Shown: positions 44,333 to 56,605 of the stretch, piece after piece | How the letters are laid out: each line of letters starts with the position of its first letter | Position numbering within the stretch: position 1 is the stretch's first letter | The notes under the pieces: model-generated | Databases searched by the model: none | Told to the model about the DNA's origin: nothing | Seen by the model: only the letters and a program-made list of their open reading frames with translations | Translations under genes and position numbers: made by a program | NCBI GenBank assembly: GCA_021401465.1 | Contig: JADDMT010000008.1 | Location: 496,001 to 560,000, forward strand | Reading direction: 5' to 3' | Length of the DNA: 64,000 nt | DNA from: Teratosphaeria epicoccoides | Lineage: Eukaryota; Ascomycota; Dothideomycetes; Mycosphaerellales; Teratosphaeriaceae

Positions 44333-46290
44333 TCACAGGCCTCCTGCCTGGTCCTCTTTGATCATCTTCGCCGCCTTCTCAGCTATACCATACAAGCTCG
44401 AGCTCAGATGTGCGCTCAATTGGATTGGAAGTACGCTGGCGTCCACCGCCCTGACGTTCTTGATACCATATACCTTCAATCTGCTATCCACCACACCTCC
44501 ATACTCTTGTTTCATACAAGCAAGAGTGGCGATGTAATGCCATACACTAGTGAAACTTTCCTTCACCCATTCTTCCCACGTCATGTCGGAGTTGTCTGGA
44601 TGATTCGCATCGCCTGGAAGGAAATGATCGTGACGATCTTCGACCATGTCGGCCAGCGGAGAAGTCCGGTAGACTTCCTCGCTTTGTTTGGAAGCGGCGA
44701 CCTGGATCATGAGATCTAGTGGGTGGTTGAAATAGTTTGGTTCCACGACTGGGTGCTCCCAAGGATCTGATGAGCGAATGTGAGTCGTACCACGAGACAG
44801 AACGATCAGATTCCACAAATCGACGCCGAGTTTACCCGTTCCAGGCGCGAACGCGAAGAAGATCTCGGCAGCAGGAGCCTTGTCTTTGAAAAGATTGTCG
44901 ACTTGAGCGCGAAGGACTGTCAGAGTGGCATCAGCGTCGGCCACAGCGCCTTGGGCTCTGAGAGCTTCAGCGTGAGCGGGAAGCGTGTCCACCACATAGT
45001 CGTACGTGGCGGATGTGTTGCCTTCAAGTATCTGCTCGATGTCTGGGAACACAATCGCAGATGGTGGTCCAGTACCGTCGAATCGGAAGCTCTGGGCGTT
45101 GTGCACAATGGTGTTCTTGGTCTGTTCCTGCATGTGCGCTCCCACCCCGAGCATTGCTTTCTTCAATGGGACTCCGGCCGCTGCTAGGACGCCCGGGTCG
45201 CCCACGCCGGACAGCTCCAGTATTTGTGGCGACTGGAGAGATCCGGCTGCAAGCAGGACTTCTCGCTTTGTTTTAACTTCGTGTGAGAGGCATCCTCGGC
45301 AAGGTGAGAATCGAACGCCGTCGGCTGCGAGATCTTGGGTGCGCTTCCACACGATTTCAGTGACACGATGGCCAGTCAGTATTTTCCAATTGCTGCGTTC
45401 TGAGATCTGTCTCTCGGTGTAGGCAGTGAATGATGATGAACGATGCTGTAGCTCGGACTGCTCCACCATGTTCGGGACTGCCTTGATGTCAACAGACATC
45501 GGGGACTTCTTGACCTGGTGCAAATGTACTTACTGATTGTGGCTCCATTAGGGTCGCCGTCGGCTGCATCTGCATCGCGGACTAGCCCATCCCACACCTT
45601 GCATGAAGCCTCGATTGCTTCCGCCTGGCCCTTTCTAAAAATCCCGGCCGCAAAAGAGACCTCGACAAGGCCTTTGGTACCATGAAAAGCCGGATCATAC
45701 CGGGCGCCAGCAGCTACTTCGCTTTCAGAAGGTGACGTAAAATGCTCCGCCCTCATCATGTACTTATTAAAAGCTTCCCATCCCCAGGAGTCATCGCCAG
45801 TGAGAAGCGGCAAGATGTCATACTGGCTGGCTGCACCTTTCGTCCACGACGCTCCGTTCAGACTGTCGGAGCCGCCTAGCATTTTACCGGCGACAAGTGG
45901 AAGCTGCGCGCCATTCTGCCATTGGACTTGGGTGGACGTGATGTTGTGATCGAGCTCGGTATTGAAGGCTTGGCCGTAGGTCCGCACATCATCGACTCTG
46001 GGATCGTTGTGGTAGTCCTCTCCGGCTTCGATGACGAGAACAGAGATGTTGGGATCTTCTGTCAGGCGACTGGCTACCGTGAGGCCGGTGAGACCTGCAA
46101 TGTGTCAATTCTGGATGTCCAGGCATACGTGGAGAATCTCACCTCCGCCGCATATGATGTAGTCATAGGTTTGGTGTAAGACTTCGCTTGCATCGTTGGT
46201 GATGGAGATGGGCGACTGGGATGGTTTTGCTGGTGCTGCTGATGCCAGCAAAGCTAGCAGCACCAACGGAAAGCTGAGCATCCACAGCAT
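44333..46290 (-). CDS. Secreted GMC oxidoreductase
   Basis: Three exons, 46143-46290, 45534-46094 and 44333-45477, with introns of 48 and 56 bp, give 617 aa. The start MLWMLSFPLVLLALLASAAP is a signal peptide. YDYIICGGGLTGLTVASRL (about 42-60) is the FAD-binding loop. GGSDSLNGASW and SSSFTAYTE follow, as does the GMC signature 2 element REVLLAAGSLQSPQILELSG. The catalytic pair is visible as His in SVWHYIATLAC and His in LPIQLSAHLSSSLYGIAEK. The enzymes oxidise alcohols or sugars and release hydrogen peroxide; substrate unknown. The second intron was chosen because only acceptor GGCAG at 45478 restores the frame. Divergent from the gene at 47276. Confidence 0.87.
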
Positions 46291-47275
46291 TGAGGCCTGT
46301 GGAACGAGCGCAGATAAGGATACACAACAGCACGTTGAATGCAAGGCAAGAGCTGTGTGCTTTACATAGCTTGACCACCCAAATAGCTTGTGTGAGCTCT
46401 CCGCACTCGCACATGCTACCAGACCTGACGTTCGATTCATGACGCGGAGCGATCGTGTCTCCGGCCTACCCCATGGCTTTGACGAGCGGGAAGACAAGAA
46501 AAGGTCAGCAAAGTGGAGGTGGAGTCGAAGGAGGGTTTTGCTAACATCAAAAAGCACTCCACATCCATCCTTCGCTCTCATCAACATCTGGCTGTTTGTC
46601 TTACCCGAAGCATATACCGCACTAGATAGTCTCTGGCGTCGGCCTTGAGACGAAGCTCTGATGGCAAGTGGCTACACCGTGGCCACAGCAATTATGCACT
46701 CTTCTAGCGGATGCCGAATTCACTTGCGGTTACCCTGGTATGTACTGGCCACCATGCCAGCGTTCGTGCCTTGGCCTGTTCATGCCTTGGCCTCAAGAGC
46801 AGTCACTACTGCCTTCAACTCATTGACGCAGTCCTGCAGTCCGAGCGGATGGCCAGAGGGTGTCTGATGAACAGCAGCGATTCTCGTGCTGCGTCTAACT
46901 GGACAGTCGATTTTTGCAGATACAGAGATCGTGTCGTAGCGTTACTGGACCAGCACTGTCTTTTCGCACAGACCGGTGCGTGTCGTCGACGGTTGGAATT
47001 TGCCAAGGCCCCGGTCGTGTCGCACTTGACACCTCATGTATCATCCATTACATGTACCAATGCTCTCCTTTTATGGCTGCCATTGTATACAAGAATACCT
47101 TGGTAGGTTGACCTAGGATCTTTGTGTCCTAACATGATACTCTCTGATACAGGTAAAGCCAACCTGTCGATGTCTTTACTATGACCAACGGATGGGTTTG
47201 CTCAAAAAGGTAATATGACGCGGCCCCTCCAGCTCACAGCAGCCGGTGTGGCGGACAGCATCGCCTCTCATTGAT
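46291..47275. promoter_or_regulatory. Divergent promoter between two flavin oxidases
   Basis: 985 bases between start codons of the GMC oxidoreductase and the FAD oxidoreductase. No coding content supported. Co-regulation is possible but no binding site is identified. Confidence 0.4.
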
Positions 47276-48731
47276 ATGAGTACTGAGCAATCTTCTCCTC
47301 CTACTCATTCTACGACCTCGCAAGCAAGCGTCCGTCCGGCCATGGACTCAAACGCGTCTTTTCTGATTGTCGGCGCCGGAGTTTTCGGCGTATCGACAGC
47401 CTACCATATCATCAAAAAATATCCAGATGCCAATGTGACTCTGGTAGACCGAGACCCATACGATGCAGTCAGCAGAGTCGCCGCTTCCTGGGATTGGAAT
47501 AAAGTCGTGCGCGCGGATTACGACGACAGGGTCTATTGCCAATTAGGGATCGAGGCGCAGGATGTATTTCGATCAGATCCATTGTGGAAACCATTCTTCC
47601 ACGAGACTGGAATTTATTGGATCTGTCGCAGCGACTATGCCCAGGACGTCATTGATAACTACAAGGTATTAGGTCGGAAGGCAGACTTAGCCGCTGTGCC
47701 CATTGACGAGGCCCGCAAAATGTATGGTGGTCTCTTCGACGACGCAGATTACTCAGGTGTCAAAGAGGTGCTCGTCAACAAGACAAGTGGCTGGGCAGCA
47801 GCTGGAGACTGCCTGCGAGCTGTGACTGCAGCAATTTTGAAGTTGGGCGTAAAGTATGTTACCGCCGAGATCAGCGCTCTCGAATTTGACTCCGGTCGGT
47901 GTGTTGGAGTCGAGACGGCAAACGGGCGGACGAGGAAAGCGTCACATGTTGTGCTCAGCAGTGGTGCATATACGCCGAAGCTGTTGGAGCAGAGTGCGGC
48001 GAAGACTGGCATGGCAAATCTTAGAGCGGACGGCATCATTGTTGCGGGCGGTATCACGACCGGCATGACGAGATTGACGGACGAGGACTATCCCAGGTTT
48101 GCATCGATGCCGGTCGGTGTCCAAGGCTATACGTCACCTGGTAACTTTGGCATCCTGCAGTAGCATGACATCTCTCTAATTTGTTGCAGATCCCTTCATT
48201 GGCAGTTTGCCACCTACACCAGACCGCGAAATTAAGTGGTGGGGTCAAAAAATCTTCAAGAATACTCACATGGCCGTTCCGGGCCGCTATCTCTCAGCAC
48301 CGCCAGCAAAGCCTGACTATGACCAATGGAATGTGCATCCCCATCTGAAGGAGGACATTGACCACGCAAACAAAGTCTTCTATGGCCAGAAAGGCGCGAA
48401 CTGGAAGATGGAGAAGTACCGCATCTGCTGGGACGCTTTCACTACGACATCTGATTTCATAATCTCGCCACATACCGCGGCGAAGGGACTGTACGTTGCT
48501 ACTTGTGGCTCGTTTCACGGTTGGAAGTTCTTCCCTGTGATAGGGAAGTATGTGCTGCAGATGCTTGAGGGTGAGTTGTCGGACGAGCTGAGGGAGAAGT
48601 GGGCGTGGGATAGGACGAGGCCGGGTCCAGAGGCAAATCCCGACTGGCCGCGGTACGAGATGAGGGAGATCGTAGCAGGATCGAAGGCAAGAGATGGGAG
48701 TGGGCAAGCACAACTACAGGCTAGACTGTGA
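47276..48731 (+). CDS. FAD-dependent amino acid / amine oxidase (DAO family) with PTS1-like end
   Basis: Exons 47276-48140 and 48190-48731 (49-bp GTAACT...TGCAG intron) give 468 aa. FLIVGAGVFGVSTAYHIIKK (about 27-46) is the FAD-binding loop. GWAAAGDCLRAVTAAILKLGV and VLSSGAYTPKLLEQ are typical of the sarcosine / fructosyl amino acid oxidase group, as is the C-terminal RICWDAFTTTSDFIISPH and ATCGSFHGWKFFPVIGKYV. The last three residues are ARL, which fits the peroxisomal PTS1 consensus, and this group is often peroxisomal. The reaction would release hydrogen peroxide. ATG 47342 is an alternative start that trims a disordered leader; the more upstream open frame begins with GTG. Confidence 0.87.
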
Positions 48732-50374
48732 GAGCCTTGCTACTCAGTCTGCAGGAGGTATAGTCTGCCTGGGTTTTGCTCAAGTCATGCCGAAAGCCGA
48801 ATAGTCCTCTTAGAAACGACTTCAAACATCTTGCGTGCTCACACGCAGCAACATTGAGCTTCCTTCGATGCAATATTCATACGTTGGCCAGACGTGAAGC
48901 CTTGAATAGCCGCAACGCGCATCGGCCTGGCTGTTCGTCTGTCTGTCGATTGCGGAGGCCAGAAACTGTTCTGTGGCTCAGGGAGAAGCAAGCGAAGCAT
49001 TTCAAACATTCTAGTCTTGACAGGGACCCTTCGGCGGCCATTCTGCATGTTGACGAGACTCTGACGACCGTAGAATCGATTCACAAGTAGGCTCTTGATA
49101 CGTGTCAACTCCACATATGCCCAATACATCTGTCAGTAAACGCATCCAGACTTGTGCACCCACGCTCCAGACCTCACCGTCAAAGACTGCTCTCGTGCAT
49201 ACAAAATAAGCAGCGGCAAGCCTGATTCTGCACAATCTGTGCCTCTTGATAGTACAGCTGCTCATGTATCCTAGATCCTCACCCGGTGGCGCGAGCAGCT
49301 TCTTGGGCGGTACTCTAGAACGAACTTGCCGCTCTCCCAGTAGTATCTCCTGTGAAGCTTCCTGTACATGGCCGAGCCCTCGTTGCGGATCTGTCCGCAG
49401 CTGAGAATCAGCGACTTTCCCAATGAGTGGGTCGGTCTCGCTGTTAGTCTTGAACTGTTCCGCACTTGTGGAGGGATAAATAACGATTAGCATGGCGGTG
49501 GAGAGTCTGTTGAGGTCATTTGATTTGGCTGGCGTCGGCTTTGGCTGACAATCATGTGTGCCTATGTTCTTGATGTCAAGGCCGCAGAAATCGGTGTTAG
49601 GAGAATAACAAGCAATCTAGGTACCTAGTTCGCGATTTCTGGCTTACATTCCGACACGCAAGGCACCGACATCCTCAGAGGCATCTTTGATGGACAGACT
49701 CAGCGGCCCATGTTGGAGCACACGTATGATACTGCCTTATGTTGCTGCGAGTGCGACGCCCGCATCATCATCCTGTACCACCATAGCTGCAAGTGTAGTT
49801 ACTCAGAGCGGAACAGAAAACTTCCTTCCGCTGGCATGGTGCGTGTACGCAAAATTAGAATAAATGGCGCGGATAAGCCGTTCGCACTCTTCCCACCAAC
49901 ATGCGTCAGCATAAGGTGTACACAGTACAACACGTTGTCACAGCCTGCATGTGAGGATCCGGCAGCCGGGAAACAAAGAGCGAGAGGCTCTGCCGGCCTG
50001 CCGGCTCATGACGTTGCCACCACCACAAAATTTGGAAGCTTTATTAGATCGGCGCAGCCGTTGGTAGAGAGCACAGCGCACGCGACCTCCTTCTTGTTCC
50101 TCCCCTGGTATTCTTTTCAGGCTTGCGCCTAGCTACTTTCGTTGGCAAGCACCATCACTCGTGATTTTGGGCGAGAGAGAGGATTCCTTGGAGGGAAACA
50201 TTGGCTGATTTCTTTGGGCACCGTATCGTGCCTTGATATTGAAACATCAAGGCTGCGACGACACAGCCCGAGCTTGGTTCCAGGTGAGGAAGAATCAGCG
50301 CAGGAGAGTGGAAGCATACATTCTGGCGCCAGTAAGCATCGAAGTGGGAGCCGACAGCAAGAAACACAGCAAAG
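48732..50374. other. 1.6-kb region with no supported gene
   Basis: A minus-strand piece near 49310-49410 reads LILSCGQIRNEGSAMYRKLH, similar in style to the second helix pair of F-box-like proteins. No complete frame surrounds it, so a decayed copy is possible. The rest shows nothing. Confidence 0.35.
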
Positions 50375-52129
50375 ATGGCCTCTCTGTTGTCGGGCTGGAA
50401 TCCTATCAAGTTCTTCCCGCCATATCACGGCCCGTACGACGTAGGCACAGTCGACGTCGAGATTCCTGTCGCGGACCTTCCGCTTCCATCAGAAGCCCCA
50501 GAAGATGCACAGCCCACAATTGCGTTCCGTATGTTCTATCCATGCGAGAAGCCGAAGAAGGACGAAGCCGACCGCCCTGTCCGGTGGATTCCGCAGCCGC
50601 AACGAGCGACCATAGCCAGCTTCGCCAAGTTCTTGGGTTTGCCGCAGAAAGTGGCGTTGGCGTTCAGTTACATACCGCAGCAACTATACTGGATCAAGCT
50701 CCCAGCGCATCGAAACGCGAAACTGCTTGACGCGCCTACGAGCAACGGGAGATGGCCGGTGCTAGTCTTCAGCCATGGACTGGCGGGATCGCGGAATGCT
50801 TACAGTCAGATATGTGGTGACTTGGCTGCGAATGGTATGATTGTGATTGCTTTGGACCACAGAGATGGAAGCAGTCCGATCCAGTACGTACGTGCGACGG
50901 CAATTACTGAGGCACACATTGTGTATCCGACGAAAATCCCGCATCATCCCGTGACAGATGCCGTATACGAGGGTCGCGACAAGCAGCTGAGGATACGGCT
51001 ATGGGAAATAAGCATGGCATACGAAGCGCTCATCAAGATTGACATGGGCCACAACATTGAAAATCTCGACAGTAATACATCAAAACTGAGGAAAGAGCGG
51101 ATGGAAGTGTTATGGCAGTTCAATGACATGCTGGACATCCACACGCCCGGCAAAGTGACCTGGGCAGGGCATTCTTTCGGCGCAGCTACCACCGTACAGC
51201 TGTTGAAAAGCATCTTCTACTGCCGGGAACGAGGCGAGGACGATCGCAAAGCTTTGATCTGGCCGAATATAGATGCAGCTGTTATCCAGCAGATCGTGCC
51301 GGAATCGCCAACCCTTCTGCTCGACATGTGGGGTCTGCCCCTTCAGTCGCCCTTCCAGAAATTCCTGTGGGACCGACCTCTGCCTTCATACGCTGTCGGC
51401 GGGCCCAACGGCGCAAACGTGCTTTCTGTTCTGTCGGAAGCCTTCCAGAACTGGGAGGACAACCTGAATATCAATAAGGCTATTGTTGCGAAACCATCGA
51501 TGTCTCGACGACCATCGGTCACGCCGATCATGTCTCGCGAGAAAGGACGCTTGCTGCCAGCCTTTGCGAGACTGCGCGCACGGTCACCGGCGTCTGATTC
51601 TGGCTACGCATCTTCAGCGTCCCGGCCGCTCACACGTCAGGCAAGTCATGGATCTATGTTGACTACACCATCCAAGAGCTCCTCAGCGCGGACAAGCCCA
51701 GAACGCTCCAATGAGCGCACGCCAGGTCCCCACATGTTCTATGTGGGTATGACTCAGCACTTCAACCAATCCGACTTTGGCATCGTGTTTCCATACATCG
51801 CTCTGCGCATTACCAAAGCGCAGGAACCGGTGCGGTGTCTTGAGCTCAATACTCGTGCAATGGTTCAAGTCATCCGTGAATCAGGTATTGAAGTGGCCGG
51901 CGAAGACGACGAGGAGATCCTGAATAAGGAAGGCGAAGTTCGCAGATGGACGCCAATCCCTATTGACGACGAAGACGAAAGACAGACAAGCAGGCCTGGC
52001 GCCTTGCAAGCCATCAATAGAAAGCTGAGCGTGACTTCGACGAAGACGATGCCGAGCCCTACTTTGCAGCCGAGAGATGGCATGACCATGGGACAGAAGA
52101 TGCAGGCTCAACTGGAATTTAGCATCTGA
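50375..52129 (+). CDS. PAF-acetylhydrolase-like alpha/beta hydrolase
   Basis: 584 aa in one exon. The plasma-type platelet-activating factor acetylhydrolase pattern is clear: MFYPCEKPKK early, then WPVLVFSHGLAGSRNAYSQI near residues 127-146 (oxyanion region), ALDHRDGSSP near 166, and the nucleophile elbow WAGHSFGAAT near 262-271. A Ser/Arg-rich disordered insertion (about 370-450) precedes the last conserved block with MFYVGMTQHFNQSDFG. The family cleaves short acyl chains from phospholipids. There is no signal peptide, so an intracellular role is likely. The insertion is fungal in style; the true substrate is not known. Confidence 0.88.
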   Translation: MASLLSGWNPIKFFPPYHGPYDVGTVDVEIPVADLPLPSEAPEDAQPTIAFRMFYPCEKPKKDEADRPVRWIPQPQRATIASFAKFLGLPQKVALAFSYIPQQLYWIKLPAHRNAKLLDAPTSNGRWPVLVFSHGLAGSRNAYSQICGDLAANGMIVIALDHRDGSSPIQYVRATAITEAHIVYPTKIPHHPVTDAVYEGRDKQLRIRLWEISMAYEALIKIDMGHNIENLDSNTSKLRKERMEVLWQFNDMLDIHTPGKVTWAGHSFGAATTVQLLKSIFYCRERGEDDRKALIWPNIDAAVIQQIVPESPTLLLDMWGLPLQSPFQKFLWDRPLPSYAVGGPNGANVLSVLSEAFQNWEDNLNINKAIVAKPSMSRRPSVTPIMSREKGRLLPAFARLRARSPASDSGYASSASRPLTRQASHGSMLTTPSKSSSARTSPERSNERTPGPHMFYVGMTQHFNQSDFGIVFPYIALRITKAQEPVRCLELNTRAMVQVIRESGIEVAGEDDEEILNKEGEVRRWTPIPIDDEDERQTSRPGALQAINRKLSVTSTKTMPSPTLQPRDGMTMGQKMQAQLEFSI

Positions 52130-52622
52130 GAATGCTTTATTTGATTTGTTGTACTTGATTGTGCTGCGTTTTAGCGAGCGAGTGAGCTGTCCGGGCAGCC
52201 TTTGGTAGATACCCAGCATAGCATGGTAGGCAGGAAAAGGAAAGGGCGGTGGCGATTGCTTACATGTAGCATGCGGTCACAAATTCACACATCTGTATTG
52301 ACCACCGATGAGCTCGAGCTTTACTCTTTGCGCCTTTGCAGTATGAGTGACTGTGCAGCATCTGTTTGTGCATGCGAAACGCCTCTGCTGCTATGGCTTG
52401 CCACGTTCATAAATTCCGGCCTCCGGAGGGCGCCTTCCTATTTGGCAGCGCTGCGCCCTGCACCTGACTGCTTCGCGCATGCTCCAGCGCGCCTCTTGTC
52501 AATCTCACTGCAAGTCATACGTGCCAGATAGCCCGTGCCCACCTTCCCAGGCAGAGCAAACTTGAGAGCAGTCACAACTCTTGCGAGTACCCGCACCTGC
52601 ACAACCGCTGCCCTGAAGGCCG
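52130..52622. other. Intergenic
   Basis: About 490 bases between two plus-strand genes. Nothing recognised beyond the expected promoter. Confidence 0.5.
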
Positions 52623-54390
52623 ATGGTTCACTACAACTCGAATATCCATCCCAGCTTGCCCTTTTCGCAAACATCATGGAGCGGGTCCACCAGCATGAAT
52701 GCCACCATTGTCTTAGACCAAGGCGGAAACGTGAGCTACACGAACCTGGATGAAATTTCCGGCCGCGTGATGGTGCGATGTACCAAACCCGTGGACATCG
52801 ACACGATCACAGTCAAGTTGGAAGGGGACTCTCGGACCAGATTGATGAGCCCAGGGAACGTCGAGCAGCGCCCGAGACCGCAACTGGAGGTCCATAGGAT
52901 TTTGTACAGAGCGCAAACAGTGTTCCCGCCCGCCCATGTCACAAGCGCAAGGGAAAATGGGGCGAGTGGACGGGCAACCTACACACTACCACCGGGACAA
53001 CATGAGTACCCTTTCTGGTTCAAGCTGCCGTTCAACAACTCATGTGTGGCCGAGCCGACCCAGATGCCTACCGTGAGTCTAACATCTGGGTTGGATTTTC
53101 ACAGACCTGCAACGCGACACGTGAAGAAAACGTTGCCACCGACCTTGAGTGGCTTCCCGGGAGAGGCAGAGATCAGGTACTTTGTCAAAGCTACTGTTGG
53201 AAGACACTCGATGTTCAAGGAGAATCCGAGAGCCTACGTGCCTTTCAACTTCTTCCCCATCGAGCCGCCACGGCCGCCGGCGACAGGTGCGGAGATCTAC
53301 GCGAGGCAGAAGCACTCGTTCAGCCAATTCTCCGCTGAGCCAGCCAAGCGTCACAAGATGAAAGGACTCCTTGGACTAGGGAACGGAGGATCGGAGGAGA
53401 ACGTGACAAGTGATGCGCCCTATGTGAGCGTTGATGCAAGGTTACCAGAGCCTGCCATCTTGACTTGCAACAAGGAGATTCCATTGCGATTGGTGCTGAA
53501 GAAACTCAATGACTCAAGTGAGACAATCTATCTACGGTCACTGCAGGTATTATTGATCGGGAACACAGTCGTCAGGGCTCACGAGGTGTACAGAACAGAG
53601 AGTCGGACTTGGATCATTGTGAGCAAGAGTAATATGAGTGTTCCTATCGGCCTGCCGACAGATGGAGTCGACACGGAAGCGGTGATAGACGATGCGCTAT
53701 GGCGGGGTCAGCCATTGCCCAATACCGTGGCACCATCCTTCGAGACTTGCAACCTCTCACGCAACTATCAATTAGACATCCGGGTTGGCCTAGGCTACAG
53801 CGGTAGCACGTCTGCCTCCTTCAAGGTACGCAAAGGATATCTTCCGCGAATTGTACGCGATAAGTCCTGCTCTTCCACTGCTCCTCGACACATCCATGTG
53901 CAAGAATCACTAACCCAGTGTTTTGCAGGCTCAGAACATTATTCTGCCCCTGCGCCTTAACATCCTGGTCTACTCCGGCATTGCCCCGCCACCTGAGCTG
54001 CTACAAGCGATGGAAGCAGCACGCCCACATGACCTCAAGCCATCAGGTCGTGTACCCACTTCCGACGTACGAAACCAAGCTTCAGAGAAACTCAGGATGG
54101 AAAAACTTCAGTCTGGCTTCGGAGCTCAGCAGGTACCGCCAACACCCATTGACTCACCTATACCGGGGCATTCTTCGCATGCTTCACCGGCAATCCCACC
54201 ACGACGTGGCATTGGAGCGGTTGGTGGTAGTGCAGGACCAGCGGTCTACGAGGATGCACCGCCTTCATATGAAGATGCAATAGCCATGAGTGGTGACGTA
54301 AGGCCGATTGCGCCGAGTGAAAGACCGAGGTATGAGGTGGCACCTGCTGGTGAGGATAGCTTGTTGGGGCGAGATGAGAAGAGAGGATAG
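52623..54390 (+). CDS. Alpha-arrestin (ART-type ubiquitin ligase adaptor)
   Basis: Exons 52623-53825 and 53929-54390 (103-bp GTACGC...TGCAG intron) give 554 aa. The arrestin N domain spans about 20-215, with ISGRVMVRCTKPVDIDTITV, GQHEYPFWFKLPF and GEAEIRYFVKATV. The C domain, about 265-430, ends with NIILPLRLNILVYSG after the intron. Near residue 510 is APPSYEDA, a PPxY motif for the WW domains of a NEDD4/Rsp5-type ligase. These adaptors direct ubiquitination and endocytosis of plasma membrane transporters. Which member of the family this is cannot be decided here. Confidence 0.9.
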
Positions 54391-54930
54391 GTGCGACCGT
54401 CGTTAGAGCGTGCCTGTGATACATGCTGCGTACTACCGTTGAATGCGGGCACTTTGCTCGTGCTCCTATATGCCATGTACTGCAGCGATTGGCGCGTGCG
54501 AGACTTGGAATTCTTCAGATGCATTGAAGTCGCACGTGTGAGCTTTGTCTTTCACTGCGTTGTGGACATTGAGTGCTTGTGCAACTATAACGCTAATTCC
54601 CAAAGCGGTTAGTCAGGTCTGAGAGCCCTACAGTATCTAGGCGGAGGCTGACCAACTCAAACAAATACATCTACAAGCGGTGGTAGTCGAAGAGCAGACT
54701 CAAGCACCAAGAAGTGTCATTTGTGCAAGCAGCACGGTCCAAGAGTATTGTACAACGCTCTGCGTCTGCCAAACCTACCTCGCCCGGCCGGAGCACCCTC
54801 CGGAGCGCATCTTCAGCTGCCATCTCGGCATCACTGGCGACGGCGGTGACGGTAGCCATATTCATATCCGAACCTGTTTCTAGACCTTCCACGACACGTC
54901 CGACGTTCCAGTCGCGATAGATCCCGCAAG
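54391..54930. other. Intergenic, TOA1 promoter side
   Basis: About 540 bases; small unrecognised frames on both strands only. Confidence 0.45.
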
Positions 54931-56605
54931 ATGACGAACACGCTCGTGGTATGTGGTGGGCCGGCAGAACGTTGTGCAAACGAACGATGCTGAAGCGACT
55001 GCTAACGCTCGCCGTATAGGGCGATGTCTACGCAAAGATCATCAGCGACGTTGTGAGAGAGGCCGGCGGCGATTTTGACGACCACGCTATCAGCAGGTCG
55101 ACACTCCAAGATCTGCAGCAGGTGCGTATGCTCCGCTCGCGAGCAGCGACAGGACTGTCGAGTTCGCGTGCATTCGTGTGTCGCATTCTGGAGCACTTCT
55201 TCGCCTTCGTATCCATTATGTCCCGTTCCAAACACTGAGGAAGAAAGAGCAGAGGAAGGCTGCATGGCGCGCAGCGGTCTGCGATAGCTGGGCTCTGCGA
55301 CGAGCACCAAGGCGGGGGCTTCAGGATCGCAAGATCGCAGGGCGCCCGCTTCTTTTGGGTGACTGATTTTATACAGCTAAGCCCCACACTTGGATCGGCG
55401 CTTGCCCGCTTCGAGCTAGACAGTCACCACGTGCTCAATACTCTCATTTGGGAGGCATCAGGCATGAATATGGAGCTGACATCGCTGACATCGATGAACA
55501 GGAATGGCAAGTCAAGCTCTCTCGCCGGGGCGTGGCGCAGATGCCATGGGATCCGAAGCCGGCTCCACCGGCAACGCAGCAGTCTGCACCATCCATGCCA
55601 TCACAGGTCGCGAATGGTCTGCCACCCTCCAGTTACTACGAGGGTCAAAATGGAGGCAGTCACATCAAACAAGAGACCGACCTTCCGGGCAACCATTACA
55701 ACGGGATACAGAACGGCTATCCTCAGCAGCAACATCCCATGGCAGGAGGCGAGGAGCGTGCCCGTCAGCTAATACATGAGCGCCAGCAGCAAAGCCGTGG
55801 TCTCACGCTGCCTGGGCAAAATGCGCAGCAGAGACAGCAAGGAATTTCCTTGCCCGGTCAAATCCAAGGTCAGAGCCAGCAGCAAGCTCAGTACCAAGCT
55901 CAGTACCAGCGCCATCTGGCGCAGCAGCAGCAGGCAGCCATGCAGCAAGGACAGCCGCGCATCAAGGTCGAGAACGACAGCCCCCAGCTTCAGCAGGGCG
56001 GCTTTCCGCCAAAACAGCAGCAACGTTCAATGCCAAACTACTCTCAGACCGATGGGAACGATGACGGTCTCGACAAGTGGCAAAGCATGCTTGCACAGCG
56101 CCGTGCAGCTCATGCTCAGTACGGCAATCGTGCTGACCACATGATGCGTGATCAAGCACATCAGTCGTCCGCCGCTCTTCAGTCTGGTCTTATGATGCCG
56201 CTGTCACAGCTGCCAAATTGCGGTCTTCCATCATTAGTCAAAACACCTGCAATCAAGCAGGGGCTTATGCAAAGCGAGATCAAGCAGGAGCACATGAAGA
56301 CCGGAATCAAGCAGGAGCCTACCATTCCGCAGCTCGATGGAGACTTCGACGAAGAGGAAGGGAAGCCTGAGATCAAGGACGAAGAGGACGAGGATGTTAT
56401 CAACTCCGACCTCGATGATAGTGACGACGAGGGTGCGGGTGCAATCGGCGAGGACGACGATGACATGGGTGATTCCATCCTTTGCACGTACGATAAGGTG
56501 CAGAGGGTGAAGAATAAGTGGAAGTGCACTTTGAAGGATGGTGTCATGAGTGTCGGTGGCAAGGAGTATGTGTTTCACAAGGGTATGGGCGAGTTCGAGT
56601 GGTAG
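54931..56605 (+). CDS. TOA1: Transcription initiation factor IIA large subunit
   Basis: Exons 54931-54948, 55020-55121 and 55502-56605 give 407 aa. Exon 1 encodes only MTNTLV. Exon 2 gives GDVYAKIISDVVREAGGDFD through STLQDLQQ, the four-helix-bundle domain, and exon 3 continues with EWQVKLSRRGVAQMPWDP. A Gln-rich linker (about 80-250) and an acidic block with runs of D/E lead to the C-terminal beta-barrel domain, TYDKVQRVKNKWKCTLKDGV through FHKGMGEFEW. TFIIA stabilises TBP on the TATA box in RNA polymerase II initiation. The second intron, 380 bp, is far longer than the others in this window. Confidence 0.92.

Noticed and set aside
45478..45533. Apparent frame break in the GMC oxidoreductase
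   Set aside because: The short distance to the first CAG first looked like a frameshift, but a 56-bp intron ending GGCAG keeps frame and conserved residues.
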